A stretch of 64,000 bases of DNA from assembly GCF_013350005.1 (NCBI RefSeq), contig NZ_JABVWW010000014.1:26405-90404 (forward strand), read 5' to 3'. The translations under genes and the position numbers were made by a program. The notes under the pieces are model-generated. The model was not told where the DNA came from and ran no database searches. It saw only the letters and a list, made by a program, of their open reading frames with translations. This DNA comes from Methylocystis silviterrae (lineage in GTDB: Bacteria > Pseudomonadota > Alphaproteobacteria > Rhizobiales > Beijerinckiaceae). Below are positions 44,398 to 53,499 of the stretch, in pieces (the stretch's first letter is position 1; every line of letters starts with the position of its first letter).

Positions 44398-47148
44398 ATG
44401 GTCAAGAAAATTGTTATTTTGGCGGATGGCACCGGAAACGGAAGACTGGTGCAAGTCTCAAACATCAATCGGCTTTCCCAGGCGCTCTGCCTCTCAAACA
44501 AAGATCAGGTCGTTTATTACATTCCCGGCGTCGGCACCGAGGGGTTCAAGCCGCTCGCGATGCTCGATGGCGCGACCGGCTTCGGCGTGCCGTCGAACGT
44601 GCGCAAGCTTTATCGCTTCCTGTCCTGGAATTGGGAGCCTGACGCAGCAATCTACATGTTCGGCTTCAGCCGCGGCGCGTTCACCGTTCGAATGTTGATC
44701 GATCTGATCCGCACGCAAGGCCTGCTGCCGACGGAATTCAATCGGAAGCGGGTAACGCATCAGGAGATGGTCCGAAATTCGGAGGACGCCTGGCGGGCCT
44801 TTTGCGAGCAGGATAAGGAACGGAAAAAGAATATCTGGGTGTTTCTGCGTTTGCCCAAGCTGCGAGACGCCATCGTCGGCGTCTGGAAACAGCTTCGAGG
44901 GCAGCCGAGCTATGCTGACGTGAAAAAGGCGGCGTCGGACCGCGCGCCTGAGAAGCTCTCGATCGACTTTGTGGGACTGTTCGACACCGTGGAAGCCTAT
45001 GGCGTCCCGATTGAAGAAATGCGCGATGTCATCCATCGCTTCGTCTTCCCCATCAAGTTCGGCGGCGATCATACGATGTGGGAAAAAGTAAATCGGGTTC
45101 GTCAGGCGTTGAGCCTTGATGACGAACGCCGAACCTTTCATCCAATCCGCGTATCGCTTCTTGAGGATGATCTGAAGGAACCTGAGGACGATTTAGAAAA
45201 GCCGAAGCCCAAACGCATTGAGGAGGTTTGGTTCGCTGGCGTTCATTCCGACGTCGGCGGCGGTTATCCGGACGACATGACGGCGCATTGCCCGCTGGTG
45301 TGGATGATTCGAGAAGTTGAGAACGCTGAGGCCGACAGAGCGCTCAATTTCCATCCAACGGCGTTGGCCGGATTCAGAAGCATAGCGACGCCGTTCGGAC
45401 CGCTGCACAACTCGCGCGCCGGCGCGGCGGTGTTATATCGCTACGATCCGCGGCAAGTAACGCTGACGGATCCAGACAAGCACCCCTACTGCCGGCCAAC
45501 TGTCCACCATACGGTCGTTGAACGGCTCGTGGACGGCAGCGACGATTACGCGCCGCTGGCGCTTGGCGAAATCAGCGCCGACGTGGCCACGCGCGGACCC
45601 AAAGGGGCCGACGTGCTCATGCCGGACGGCTCCATCACGCGCGCCGAGAACGGCCCGGATTACACGCGCATTCGCAAGGCGGATCGCGCCTCGGAGCTGG
45701 AGAACCTGCAAAGCGACGACAGCGAACTCGACATCGCCCAGGTAGCGATGAAGAAACTCGACGCCCCCGACCGGAACGAGATGGAGATCGCCCGTGACTA
45801 TGTGTGGCTGAACCGAATTGCTTATTATTTCTTCGTGGCCCTGTTCGTCACGGTGCTCGCCCTACCGGTGATTGCTCCGGCGATTGAGGACTTTAATAAA
45901 GGCGTTTGGAGCCAGATTTCGGGAATCGCGCTCCCGTTCCAGTGGCTTTTGCATGTGCTCGGCCCGATTGGCGAAGCTCTGTCGCGATTTATGTCCGGCA
46001 CTGAAAATGTCCTGCGCGGCGTGGGCGATACGATCCTGTCCTTTACCCCTTCCTATCTCTACGCCCACGTCAAAGCCGCGCTGAATCACCCGTTTTTCAG
46101 CATCGCGCTGGTGATTGGCTATTTCTTTCTGCGCTACAAGAGCGACGCTTACGAGGACGCCACGCGCTATCATGCGCGCTTGGCGTGGAACATCCAGAAC
46201 GACAAACTCAAGACGGACATTGAGCCCGAGCCGAGCGGATTATCGAAAAAAGTGCGCGCGGTGAGAAGCTCGCCTGCGGCAAGATCTGTCCTTGGCGTCG
46301 GCCGCGCGATCGCGCCTGCCGCTTATGCGATTGTCTTTGTGTTTGCGCCCCTGCTTCTCGCCGCCAATCGAATTGGCTTCAATTATCTCGCGGGATCTGG
46401 TCGCGTTTGCGTGGGTTCAGAGGCTCCCGAATGGGTGGCGAGCGCATCTGCGCGATTTGCCACGAATGATCCCTGCTGGGCGAGCCGCTGGACAGTTGAA
46501 CGCGGCGGCGTCTATCGCCTGACGATCAGCATCGACCCGAAAAGCGATGATCCCTGGCTGGATCAGCTGATGCTCACCGATCCTTACGGCTTTGATGCGA
46601 AAGGCTGGATTCAGACCGCTGGCGTCGCTTTGCGTCGCTGGCCTTCAGCCGCTTGGTTCCATCCTATCGCCCGCATCGGAGCGCGCGGAGATTCAGAGTG
46701 GCCGCTCGTCCCGATCGACGGCGGCGGCGCTCTATCGCCGCGCGGCCGGCGATGCTCGATGCTCCCGCTGAGTTACAGCGAAACTGCCGAACATAAGTCT
46801 TTTTGCGCGAATCACCCCGCTGCGAAATCCTGTGTCGACGGCGGCCTGTCGCTGAGCATCGATCCGCTGCCCGCCGACGAATTGGATGCCGCCAAGGCGG
46901 CTTGGGCGCGTGACAGCTACTCTTACGACGGCAAGAGCTGCAATTCGGCTTTCCCGCGCAAAACCTTCGTGTCGGAATTCGTTGCGAGCGACACGGGAGA
47001 ATTTTTCCTCTTCGTCAACGACGCTGTGCACGTGTCCTTAGACGGTCGCAAACAAATTTTTTACGACAACAACACCGGCACAGCGAAAGTAATGATTGAG
47101 CGATTGCCGCGCGACGCCGCGCGAGCCACGACCGCGAGCGCGCCATAA
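44398..47148 (+). CDS. Large DUF2235 alpha/beta hydrolase with membrane and C-terminal domains
   Basis: 916 aa. The N-terminal DUF2235 domain opens with IVILADGTGN. The nucleophile elbow GFSRGA has Ser91; FVGLFDTVEAYGVP supplies an Asp and WFAGVHSDVGGGYPD a His. Unlike most members (300-450 aa), it then has three or four membrane segments (from about residue 470 to 665) and a final beta-rich domain ending with DTGEFFLFVNDAVHVSLDG. Tle1-type T6SS phospholipase effectors share the hydrolase domain, but no T6SS gene is near. GAGG lies 7 bases before the ATG. Confidence 0.8.
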   Translation: MVKKIVILADGTGNGRLVQVSNINRLSQALCLSNKDQVVYYIPGVGTEGFKPLAMLDGATGFGVPSNVRKLYRFLSWNWEPDAAIYMFGFSRGAFTVRMLIDLIRTQGLLPTEFNRKRVTHQEMVRNSEDAWRAFCEQDKERKKNIWVFLRLPKLRDAIVGVWKQLRGQPSYADVKKAASDRAPEKLSIDFVGLFDTVEAYGVPIEEMRDVIHRFVFPIKFGGDHTMWEKVNRVRQALSLDDERRTFHPIRVSLLEDDLKEPEDDLEKPKPKRIEEVWFAGVHSDVGGGYPDDMTAHCPLVWMIREVENAEADRALNFHPTALAGFRSIATPFGPLHNSRAGAAVLYRYDPRQVTLTDPDKHPYCRPTVHHTVVERLVDGSDDYAPLALGEISADVATRGPKGADVLMPDGSITRAENGPDYTRIRKADRASELENLQSDDSELDIAQVAMKKLDAPDRNEMEIARDYVWLNRIAYYFFVALFVTVLALPVIAPAIEDFNKGVWSQISGIALPFQWLLHVLGPIGEALSRFMSGTENVLRGVGDTILSFTPSYLYAHVKAALNHPFFSIALVIGYFFLRYKSDAYEDATRYHARLAWNIQNDKLKTDIEPEPSGLSKKVRAVRSSPAARSVLGVGRAIAPAAYAIVFVFAPLLLAANRIGFNYLAGSGRVCVGSEAPEWVASASARFATNDPCWASRWTVERGGVYRLTISIDPKSDDPWLDQLMLTDPYGFDAKGWIQTAGVALRRWPSAAWFHPIARIGARGDSEWPLVPIDGGGALSPRGRRCSMLPLSYSETAEHKSFCANHPAAKSCVDGGLSLSIDPLPADELDAAKAAWARDSYSYDGKSCNSAFPRKTFVSEFVASDTGEFFLFVNDAVHVSLDGRKQIFYDNNTGTAKVMIERLPRDAARATTASAP

Positions 47149-47176
47149 GGTTTCGCGCTTCGCTCGGCCGCGGCGC

Positions 47177-49759
47177 TCACGAGCCCCGCGGCTTAGCGCG
47201 CGTCGTCGGCTGCGCGGCCGCGGGATCGTCCGGCCAGAGATGGCGCGGGTAGCGCCCTCTCATCTCCTTCTTCACCTCACTCCATGAGCCCTTCCAAAAG
47301 CTCGGGAGATCGCGCGTCGTCTGTATCGGCCGATGCGCCGGCGAGAGCAGTTCGAGCGTTAAAGGCGCGCGTCCGCGCGCAAGAGTCGGGTGACTTGAGA
47401 GGCCGTAAAGCTCTTGCACGCGCACCGAGAGGATCGGTCCGTTCTCGGCCGCATAGTCGAGCGCATGGCGCGACCCGGCAGGCGTCTCGAAATGAGAGGG
47501 CGCTTCCGCGTCGAGCCTGCGCGACAACTCATAGGGGAGAAGCTGAGCCAGCGCCGCCTCGAGATCGTCGGCCGCAATGTCCGCAAGCGACGTGCGCCCC
47601 TCAATGAACGGCGCAAGCCAGTCCTCGGCGCGCGCCGCCAGAGCGGCGTCAGAGAGGTCCGGCCACTCGTCGCCCTCGGCGCGACGCAGAAAGGCGACGC
47701 GGTCGCGCCGCTGCTTTTGCGTCTTCGTCCACGGCAGCCGCGCCACGCCAAGGCCAGCGACGCCGCGCGCGAGCATCCCGGCGTTTTCTTCGGACGGCTC
47801 AACCGCCAGATTGCGCTCGGAGAGTCGTATCGCCCCCAGACGCCGGAAGGCGCGCCGCCGCAAGCTTGCGCTCGCCGCGTCGAAGACGGTTTCGTCGCGA
47901 GTCTCGATGCGATCGCCCGCGATCGCCTCAACCTCCTCGGCGGTGAGCGCACAAGCCGCGAGGATGCGCGCCTGCGCCGCCCGGCCGGTGAGTTCGGCGA
48001 CCGCGAGAAATGGCGCACGCGACAGAGCATCTTCGACCGGCAACATCGCGGCGCGACCATTCGCCATCAGGAATTCGCCGCGCGCGCCCCGCGATTTGGC
48101 GATGCGATCGGGATAGGCAAGCGCAATCAGCGCGCCGTCTGATAGCTGCCCCCTCCCTGTCCCTCCCCCGCTTCGCGGGAGAGGGGACGCTAACGATCGG
48201 CGATTCGCGACAGGAAGCGCCGGGTCTGCTCCCTCTCCCGCGTAAGCGGGGGAGGGCTGGGGTGGGGGCGATCGATCAGCCGCCGCCATCGCCTGCCGCG
48301 CCCATTGCCCCGCGAGGCGCAGGGCGTCGCGCGTGCGCTTGGAGTTTTCGCTCCGCATGCGCTCGAGCCGATGCGAAAGGTCGGCGTCGACGCCGCCGAT
48401 CCCGCGCTCGGAGAGCAGCATGGCGAGTTCGGCGGCGCGTCTGGCCTCGCCGTGACCCGCCGCCTGGACCACCATTCGCGCCAACCTGGGCGCGAGCGGC
48501 AACGCCCGTACGGCGCGGCCCATGTCGGTAAGCCGACCGTCGTCGTCGATCGCCCCGAGTTCGCGATCGAGCGCGACCGCCTCCTTCCAGGCGGGCGCCG
48601 GCGGCGGATCGAGCCATTTGAGTCGGCCCGGATCGCTCACCCCCCAGGCCGCGAGATCAAGCGCAAGCCCGGACAGATCGGCGTCGAGAATTTCGGGAGC
48701 GGCGAAGGCCGGGAGCGCCGCCGTCTGCGGCTCGTCCCACAGGCGATAGCAGACGCCGGGCTCGGTGCGGCCGGCGCGGCCGCGGCGCTGATCGACGCTG
48801 GCGCGCGAAGCGCGCACCGTCTCGAGCCGCGACAATCCGAGATCCGGTTCGAAGCGCTGCACGCGCGCCAGCCCGCTGTCGACGACGATACGCACGCCTT
48901 CGATCGTGAGCGAGGTTTCCGCGATCGACGTCGCGAGCACGATCTTGCGACGGCCGGGCCGCGCCGGCGCGATGGCCAGGTCCTGCTCGCCGCGATCGAG
49001 TGCGCCATAGAGCGGCACGACGTCGATGTCGTCCGGCAGGCGCGACTCGGCGAGACGCGAGGCGACGCGCGCGATCTCCCCCTGCCCCGGCAGAAACGCG
49101 AGAATCGAACCCCGCTCTTCGCGCAGCGCCAGCATGATCGCGCGCGTCATCGACTCTTCGATTCGCGCATTGGCGTCGCGGCCGAGATAGCGCGTCTCGA
49201 CGCCAAATGCGCGCCCTTGGCTCTCGATCGTCTGGGCGCCCATCAGCGCGGCGACGCGCGCGCCGTCGAGCGTCGCCGACATGGCGATGAGCCGCAGATC
49301 CTCCCGCAGCCCTGCCTGGGCGTCGAGCGCCAGCGCGAGACCCAGATCGGCGTCGAGCGAGCGTTCGTGATATTCATCGAACAGAACGCCGGCCACGCCC
49401 TCGAGCGCCGCATCGTCGAGGATCATCCGCGCAAACACGCCTTCGGTGACGACCTCGATGCGCGTTCGCGCCGAGATTTTCGATTCGAGGCGCATCCGCA
49501 GACCGATCGTTTCGCCGACAGTCTCGCCGAGCGTCGCCGCCATGCGGCTCGCCGCCGCGCGGGCGGCGAGACGTCGCGGCTCCAACAGAATGAGCTTGCC
49601 GCCCTTCGCCCAGTCGGAGTCGAGCAGCGCGAGCGGCGCGCGCGTGGTTTTGCCTGCGCCGGGCGGGGCGACGACGACCAGGTTGCAGGACGCCTCAAGC
49701 GCCGCGCGGATCGCCGGCAGCACATCGTCGATCGGCAGCGCAGAAAGATCATGCAGCAT
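47177..49759 (-). CDS. hrpB: ATP-dependent helicase HrpB
   Basis: About 860 aa. DExH helicase: Walker A APPGAGKTTRAP, motif II DEYHERSLDADL, SATLDG, the motif VI RRGRAGRTEPG, and the C-terminal HrpB region ending DDPAA. Role in RNA metabolism is poorly known. ATG 49759 is preferred to a TTG nine codons earlier. In the middle (48147-48270) a palindromic repeat is read in frame as a Pro/Gly/Arg-rich insert. Confidence 0.92.
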   Translation of the reverse strand: MLHDLSALPIDDVLPAIRAALEASCNLVVVAPPGAGKTTRAPLALLDSDWAKGGKLILLEPRRLAARAAASRMAATLGETVGETIGLRMRLESKISARTRIEVVTEGVFARMILDDAALEGVAGVLFDEYHERSLDADLGLALALDAQAGLREDLRLIAMSATLDGARVAALMGAQTIESQGRAFGVETRYLGRDANARIEESMTRAIMLALREERGSILAFLPGQGEIARVASRLAESRLPDDIDVVPLYGALDRGEQDLAIAPARPGRRKIVLATSIAETSLTIEGVRIVVDSGLARVQRFEPDLGLSRLETVRASRASVDQRRGRAGRTEPGVCYRLWDEPQTAALPAFAAPEILDADLSGLALDLAAWGVSDPGRLKWLDPPPAPAWKEAVALDRELGAIDDDGRLTDMGRAVRALPLAPRLARMVVQAAGHGEARRAAELAMLLSERGIGGVDADLSHRLERMRSENSKRTRDALRLAGQWARQAMAAADRSPPPQPSPAYAGEGADPALPVANRRSLASPLPRSGGGTGRGQLSDGALIALAYPDRIAKSRGARGEFLMANGRAAMLPVEDALSRAPFLAVAELTGRAAQARILAACALTAEEVEAIAGDRIETRDETVFDAASASLRRRAFRRLGAIRLSERNLAVEPSEENAGMLARGVAGLGVARLPWTKTQKQRRDRVAFLRRAEGDEWPDLSDAALAARAEDWLAPFIEGRTSLADIAADDLEAALAQLLPYELSRRLDAEAPSHFETPAGSRHALDYAAENGPILSVRVQELYGLSSHPTLARGRAPLTLELLSPAHRPIQTTRDLPSFWKGSWSEVKKEMRGRYPRHLWPDDPAAAQPTTRAKPRGS
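48147..48270. repeat. Palindromic repeat inserted in frame within hrpB
   Basis: Two near-identical GC hairpin units face each other: CCCTCCCCCGCTTCGCGGGA near 48161-48180 and, on the other strand, the equivalent around 48231-48256. Between them is a ~50-bp spacer. On the hrpB strand it encodes about 41 residues (PPPQPSPAYAGEG, then ASPLPRSGGGTGRG) between MAAAD and LSDGALIALAYPDR, without breaking the frame. These peptides are the usual translation of such intergenic repeats. Confidence 0.75.
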
Positions 49760-49860
49760 CGGAGGCGCGCGCTTCAAAAATTCCAAATTCTATAGCGCGA
49801 CGCACATTGCGAACGCCGGTCAAAGGGTCAAGACGCTGCGTCGCGCCGGACCGGCAATGA

Positions 49861-49886
49861 AAAAGCCCCTCCCTTGCGGGAGGGGC
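49861..49886 (-). terminator. Rho-independent terminator after the Tim44-domain gene
   Basis: GCCCCTCCC (49865-49873), loop TTGC, GGGAGGGGC (49878-49886). On the minus strand the stem is followed by a T run (49864-49860), matching the end of the gene that stops at 49911. Confidence 0.88.
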
Positions 49887-49910
49887 AAAAGATTGCAGCC
49901 AATGCCGAAC

Positions 49911-50903
49911 TTACGCCGCCTGCTGGATCGCCGACACTTTCCACTCCTGCGGCCCGGCGCCCGCCGGTCGGCGGAAAGTCCAAGCCTCGGACGTCTCCGT
50001 CGGCCCGGGCGAACCGGGCGCGGGCTTACCGGTGGCGCGATCCTCGATCACGTCATTAAGCGCGAAGCGCATGGCGACGGTGGCGTATTCGTCGACGCCT
50101 TCACGCCATGCCTCGGACAGATCGCCCTGAAGCAATTTCACGTCCGAGACGCGGTTGATGACGCCCTTGCGGCGGTTTTCCTCCAGTTCGTCGTCGAAAT
50201 AGGAGGCCATTTCAGGCGTCGACATGCCGCGCAGCGCGCCAAGATCCTCGCGGCTATAGGCGCCCTGCGCTTCGCCGAGCAGGCGTTCGAAGGCGTTGAA
50301 GTCCGCCGCCGCAATCTTGATCGGCGTCGCCATCGCCGCTTCCGGAGAAGCGCCGGAGCCGAAGCCAGCCGCGCCGAAAGGCGCGCGCGCGGTAAAGGGC
50401 GACGTGAAGCCCGGGCTCGGACGGTGACCTGCCCCAGCCATGGCGTTCGCATTGCGACGCGTCCACCAATTGAAAGCCATGCGGGCCAGGAAGACGATCA
50501 GCGCGATCTGCAACAGCAGGCCGATGATCGACATGAAGCCCATCATGCCGCCGAAGAGGCCATGGCCCGTCAATAGGCCGAAGAGGCCGGCGCCCAGCAG
50601 GCCGCCGGCGAGGCCGCCGAGCATGCCGCGACCGAAAGCGCCGCCAAAGGCGCCTTGCCGCGACATCGGCCCAGCCATCCCGGGCGCGGGACGCGGCGCC
50701 ATGCTGCGTTCGAAGGGCGAGGCCTGGCCCGGCATCGTTCGGGTCGACGGCGGGGCCGACCAGCTGCGCGAGCCGCGGCTGCCAAAGCTGCCGCCGCCGC
50801 CCATCCGCGCCTCGGCCAGGGCCGGCGCAAGCGCGAGCAAAGCGGCGAGCGCGAGAGAAAACAGCGATCCGCGCCTCAGCGCGAAGAAACGCGACATGTG
50901 CAT
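49911..50903 (-). CDS. Tim44-domain secreted/membrane protein
   Basis: 330 aa. Signal peptide (residues about 10-31, cleavage after ALAEA), a Gly/Ser/Pro-rich low-complexity stretch, a Gly-rich hydrophobic region and a membrane span (about 120-145), then a Tim44-like NTF2-fold domain from about 185 (FNAFERLLGEAQGAYSREDLGALRGM). Ends by DEYATVAMRF and AWTFRRPAG. The role of bacterial Tim44-domain proteins is uncertain. Followed by a strong terminator. Confidence 0.87.
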   Translation of the reverse strand: MHMSRFFALRRGSLFSLALAALLALAPALAEARMGGGGSFGSRGSRSWSAPPSTRTMPGQASPFERSMAPRPAPGMAGPMSRQGAFGGAFGRGMLGGLAGGLLGAGLFGLLTGHGLFGGMMGFMSIIGLLLQIALIVFLARMAFNWWTRRNANAMAGAGHRPSPGFTSPFTARAPFGAAGFGSGASPEAAMATPIKIAAADFNAFERLLGEAQGAYSREDLGALRGMSTPEMASYFDDELEENRRKGVINRVSDVKLLQGDLSEAWREGVDEYATVAMRFALNDVIEDRATGKPAPGSPGPTETSEAWTFRRPAGAGPQEWKVSAIQQAA

Positions 50904-50996
50904 CCCCCATCTGTCGGGAAGCGACGCTCCCCCAACGAGGCCTTATATAAGGGCCGCGTGACGGGTCCGCAAAGGCTCGAGCGCGGGAATCGGCGC

Positions 50997-51028
50997 GCCG
51001 CCCTCTCCCAAAGGGAGAGGGTGGCGGC
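50997..51028. repeat. GC hairpin repeat
   Basis: GCCGCCCTCTCCC pairs across an AAA loop with GGGAGAGGG-t-GGCGGC. The 330 bp between the Tim44 gene and the phd-type antitoxin contain this hairpin and a brnA 3' remnant only. Confidence 0.65.
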
Positions 51029-51098
51029 GCTGCCCGGGAGAGGGATTGCGCTTTTTATGGGCCAGATTCTCAGGACCGCCCTCTCCACAAAGAAGGGG

Positions 51099-51200
51099 TT
51101 GAGACTCCGCTGAACTGCGGACACTCGCCGCTTTCGCGAGCGTGCGTGCGCGCTTCTCAAGATACTCTCGCAGCGCGATTGCCAGCCTTCGCGGACCTGC
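51099..51200 (-). pseudogene. Remnant copy of the brnA 3' end
   Basis: Compared with 51954-52070, this stretch shares GAGACTC-GCTGAAC, GAGCGTGCG, GCGCGCTTCTC, AGATACTC and GATTGCCAGCCTTCGC in the same order, with small gaps. On the minus strand it still reads ALREYLEKRAR, the C-terminal helix of BrnA. It bounds the phd/vapC-type pair on the left, as intact brnA does on the right. Confidence 0.7.
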
Positions 51201-51226
51201 TTGCATCCGAGCCGTCTTACGCTAAA

Positions 51227-51243
51227 CTAGTCAGCATGACTAG
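51227..51243. promoter_or_regulatory. Operator-like palindrome over the antitoxin start codon
   Basis: CTAGTCA (51227-51233), spacer GCA, TGACTAG (51237-51243): perfect 7-bp arms. The ATG of the antitoxin is inside it. Phd/YefM antitoxins typically bind palindromes at their own promoter, so autorepression is expected. Confidence 0.6.
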
Positions 51244-51532
51244 ATTTTCGAAATCGACTCAAAAGGAGCCGACTTCACCGAGGCGGTGGCTCCTTCAGGA
51301 CGCCAAGGCGCGCTTCAGCGAACTGGTGCGGCGCGTCCGCAGCGAAGGGCCCCAGCATGTGACTGTTCACGGACGCGACGCCGTCGTCGTCGTTTCGGCG
51401 GAGGAATTTCGTCGGCTCGAGGGAGAGCGCACGGGGGACGCGTTGATCGCCGCGATGCAGGCGTCGCCCGCGCGCGACGTCGACATTGAGCCGAAACGGG
51501 AAGCGATGCCCGTGCGCGAGATCGAGTTGTGA
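51236..51532 (+). CDS. Phd/YefM-family antitoxin
   Basis: 98 aa. WLLQDAKARFSELVRRVRSEGPQHVTVHGRDAVVVVSAEEFRRL is the complete Phd fold; the tail (residues 60-98) is the toxin-neutralising part. The Phd-type antitoxin is paired here with a PIN toxin. Its stop overlaps the toxin GTG (GTGA), and an inverted repeat covers its start. Confidence 0.88.
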   Translation: MTRFSKSTQKEPTSPRRWLLQDAKARFSELVRRVRSEGPQHVTVHGRDAVVVVSAEEFRRLEGERTGDALIAAMQASPARDVDIEPKREAMPVREIEL

Positions 51533-51951
51533 GCGGATGGCTGCTCGACACCAATGTGCTCTCGGAACTGCGTCGTCCGAGGCCCAATGCAAAAGTTGTC
51601 GCATTCGTAGCATCGCAGCCGCTCGATCGGCTCTATGTCAGCGTGGTCACTTTTGCGGAAATCCGCTTTGGGATCGAGCTTGTTCCTGATCCCGCGCGTC
51701 GGGGGGAATTGCAGGACTGGCTCACGCTCAAAGTGCGGCCGCTGTTCACACAAAGGACGCTGCCGGTCAGCGAGGACGTCATGTTGAAGTGGCGCCTGCT
51801 CGTCGAAGAAGGGCGTAAGACGCGATATACTTTCTCCCAGCCTGATCTCATCATCGCCGCCACAGCGCTTCTCCACGGCTTGACGGTCGTGACCCGAGAC
51901 ACTGGCGATTTCGAAAAAGCGCGCGCGCCGGTCATCAATCCATGGGCGTGA
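51529..51951 (+). CDS. PIN-domain (VapC-type) toxin
   Basis: 140 aa. Likely RNase. Acidic residues of the PIN site are visible: Asp7 in LLDTNVLSELRRP, Glu in TFAEIRFGIE, and Asp in QPDLIIAATAL and VTRDTGDF. Normal VapC length. Coupled to the antitoxin by a 4-bp overlap. Two copies of brnA 3' sequence flank the pair. Confidence 0.9.
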   Translation: MSGWLLDTNVLSELRRPRPNAKVVAFVASQPLDRLYVSVVTFAEIRFGIELVPDPARRGELQDWLTLKVRPLFTQRTLPVSEDVMLKWRLLVEEGRKTRYTFSQPDLIIAATALLHGLTVVTRDTGDFEKARAPVINPWA

Positions 51952-51989
51952 TGGTTGAGACTCGGCTGAACCGCCGGCGTGCCTCCCCT

Positions 51990-52244
51990 TCACGAGCGTG
52001 CGCGCTTCTCCAGATACTCGCGCAGCGCGGCGTTGATGCGCGATTGCCAGCCTTCGCCCGCCGCGCGAAAGGCTTCCACGATATCGGGATCGAGCCGGAT
52101 CGTTGTCGAAACCTTGCGCGCGCGCGCGCGCGGGCGGCCGCGGCGGACCGGAGCGGCGGCGAATTTCTCGCGCCATTCGGGAGCCGACAGGTCCGGGGCG
52201 TCATCGGTGAAATCGGGGACCGTAGATGGCTTGTTCGCGGTCAT
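51990..52244 (-). CDS. brnA: BrnA-type antitoxin
   Basis: 84 aa. Ribbon-helix-helix protein with VSTTIRLDPDIVEAFRAAGEGWQ and the C-terminal NAALREYLEKRAR. A Pro/Arg-rich linker (RRGRPRARARK) precedes the RHH. It overlaps the end of brnT by 44 bp, as is usual for this toxin-first pair. Confidence 0.88.
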   Translation of the reverse strand: MTANKPSTVPDFTDDAPDLSAPEWREKFAAAPVRRGRPRARARKVSTTIRLDPDIVEAFRAAGEGWQSRINAALREYLEKRARS

Positions 52245-52476
52245 TGGCTTTCCTCAGAGAGATGATGCGACGCGCGCCGCCGCGCCTCGTCCAAACCAGG
52301 ACGACCATTCGGCCGTCGAGAAAACCGATCGAGATGAACCGGTCTTCGCCATAGTCGCGGCGCTCGTCCTCGACCGTCAGCGTCGCGCCGGCGAAGACTT
52401 CGCCCGCCCGCGCCATATCCAATCCTCTATGTTGGAGCGTGGCGAGGCGCTTGGCGGGATCGAACTCGATCGGCAT
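52201..52476 (-). CDS. brnT: BrnT-type ribonuclease toxin
   Basis: 91 aa. MPIEFDPAKRLATLQHRGLD, VEDERRDYGEDRFISIGFLDGRMVVLVWT and RIISLRKANDREQ are typical of the RelE-fold BrnT family. ATG 52476 gives the family's normal N-terminus; an upstream in-frame start at 52512 is less likely. Intact and followed by its antitoxin. Confidence 0.9.
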   Translation of the reverse strand: MPIEFDPAKRLATLQHRGLDMARAGEVFAGATLTVEDERRDYGEDRFISIGFLDGRMVVLVWTRRGGARRIISLRKANDREQAIYGPRFHR

Positions 52477-52567
52477 TGATTTATTGTTACTACAATAAAG
52501 CCTTCGAGGCAATTATCGTCACAACAAAAATTACGCCTCTCGACACTTTCCGAAGGCCGCGGCGCAT

Positions 52568-52590
52568 CACCCTCCCCTCGGAGGGGAGGG
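52568..52590. repeat. GC hairpin upstream of thyA
   Basis: ACCCTCCCCT (52568-52577) pairs with AGGGGAGGGT (52581-52590) over a CGG loop. Same repeat class as at 40645 and 50997. Confidence 0.6.
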
Positions 52591-52689
52591 TCGCATGGCG
52601 CAGCCTTGCGGGATGGGGTGAAATAAGCCGTCCCCAGCTTTCGCGACGCCGAGCAAGACATTCCAAACCCGAAAGACTAAACCGGCGAC

Positions 52690-53493
52690 ATGCGTCAATA
52701 TCTCGATCTTCTCAACAAAATCCTGCGCGAGGGCGTGCGCAAGGACGATCGCACCGGCGTCGGGACGCTGTCGCTATTTGGCCACCAGATGCGCTTCGAC
52801 CTTTCGCAAGGCTTTCCGCTGGTCACGACCAAGCGCGTGCATCTGAAATCGGTGATTCACGAATTGCTGTGGTTCCTGCAGGGCGACACCAACGTCAAAT
52901 ATCTGCGCGACAATGGCGTCACCATCTGGGACGAATGGGCGAATGAAGACGGCGACCTCGGTCCGATCTACGGCATGCAATGGCGGCGCTGGCCCGACGG
53001 CGACAGGGATATCGACCAGCTCGCAAACGTCGTCGAGGAGATCAGGCGCAATCCTTTCTCCCGCCGGCTGATCGTTTCCGCGTGGAATCCCGCGCAGGTC
53101 GACGACATGGCGCTGCCGCCCTGCCATTGCCTGTTCCAGTTTCATGTCGCGGAAATTGACGGCGTGAAGCGCCTCTCCTGCCAGCTCTACCAGCGTTCGG
53201 CCGATGTTTTCCTCGGCGTGCCGTTCAATATCGCGAGCTATGCGCTGCTGACGCATATGGTCGCGCAGGTCACGGACTGCGTTCCGGGCGATTTCATCCA
53301 CAGCTTCGGCGACGTGCATCTCTATCTCAATCACGTGGAGCAAGCGCGGCTTCAGCTCTCGCGCGAGCCAAAGCCCCTGCCCCGCCTGAAGCTCAATCCT
53401 TCGGTGCGCGCGCTGTTCGACTTCAAATATGAAGATTTGAACGTCGAGAACTATGATCCCTGGCCGGCGATCGCCGCGCCGATCGCGGTGTAG
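52690..53493 (+). CDS. thyA: Thymidylate synthase
   Basis: 267 aa. Makes dTMP from dUMP with methylene-tetrahydrofolate. [13 protein letters not shown], the catalytic Cys in [33 protein letters not shown] and HIYLN-type [12 protein letters not shown] are intact. Followed by folA 6 bp later, which regenerates tetrahydrofolate. Confidence 0.97.
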   Translation: MRQYLDLLNKILREGVRKDDRTGVGTLSLFGHQMRFDLSQGFPLVTTKRVHLKSVIHELLWFLQGDTNVKYLRDNGVTIWDEWANEDGDLGPIYGMQWRRWPDGDRDIDQLANVVEEIRRNPFSRRLIVSAWNPAQVDDMALPPCHCLFQFHVAEIDGVKRLSCQLYQRSADVFLGVPFNIASYALLTHMVAQVTDCVPGDFIHSFGDVHLYLNHVEQARLQLSREPKPLPRLKLNPSVRALFDFKYEDLNVENYDPWPAIAAPIAV

Positions 53494-53499
53494 ACGGCG

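Noticed and set aside
48147..48270. CRISPR-like repeats in GC hairpin clusters
   Set aside because: Only two inverted units with no regular spacers; the pattern is that of palindromic intergenic repeats.
48305..49795. 496-codon plus-strand frame opposite hrpB
   Set aside because: Shadow of the helicase gene; no motifs.
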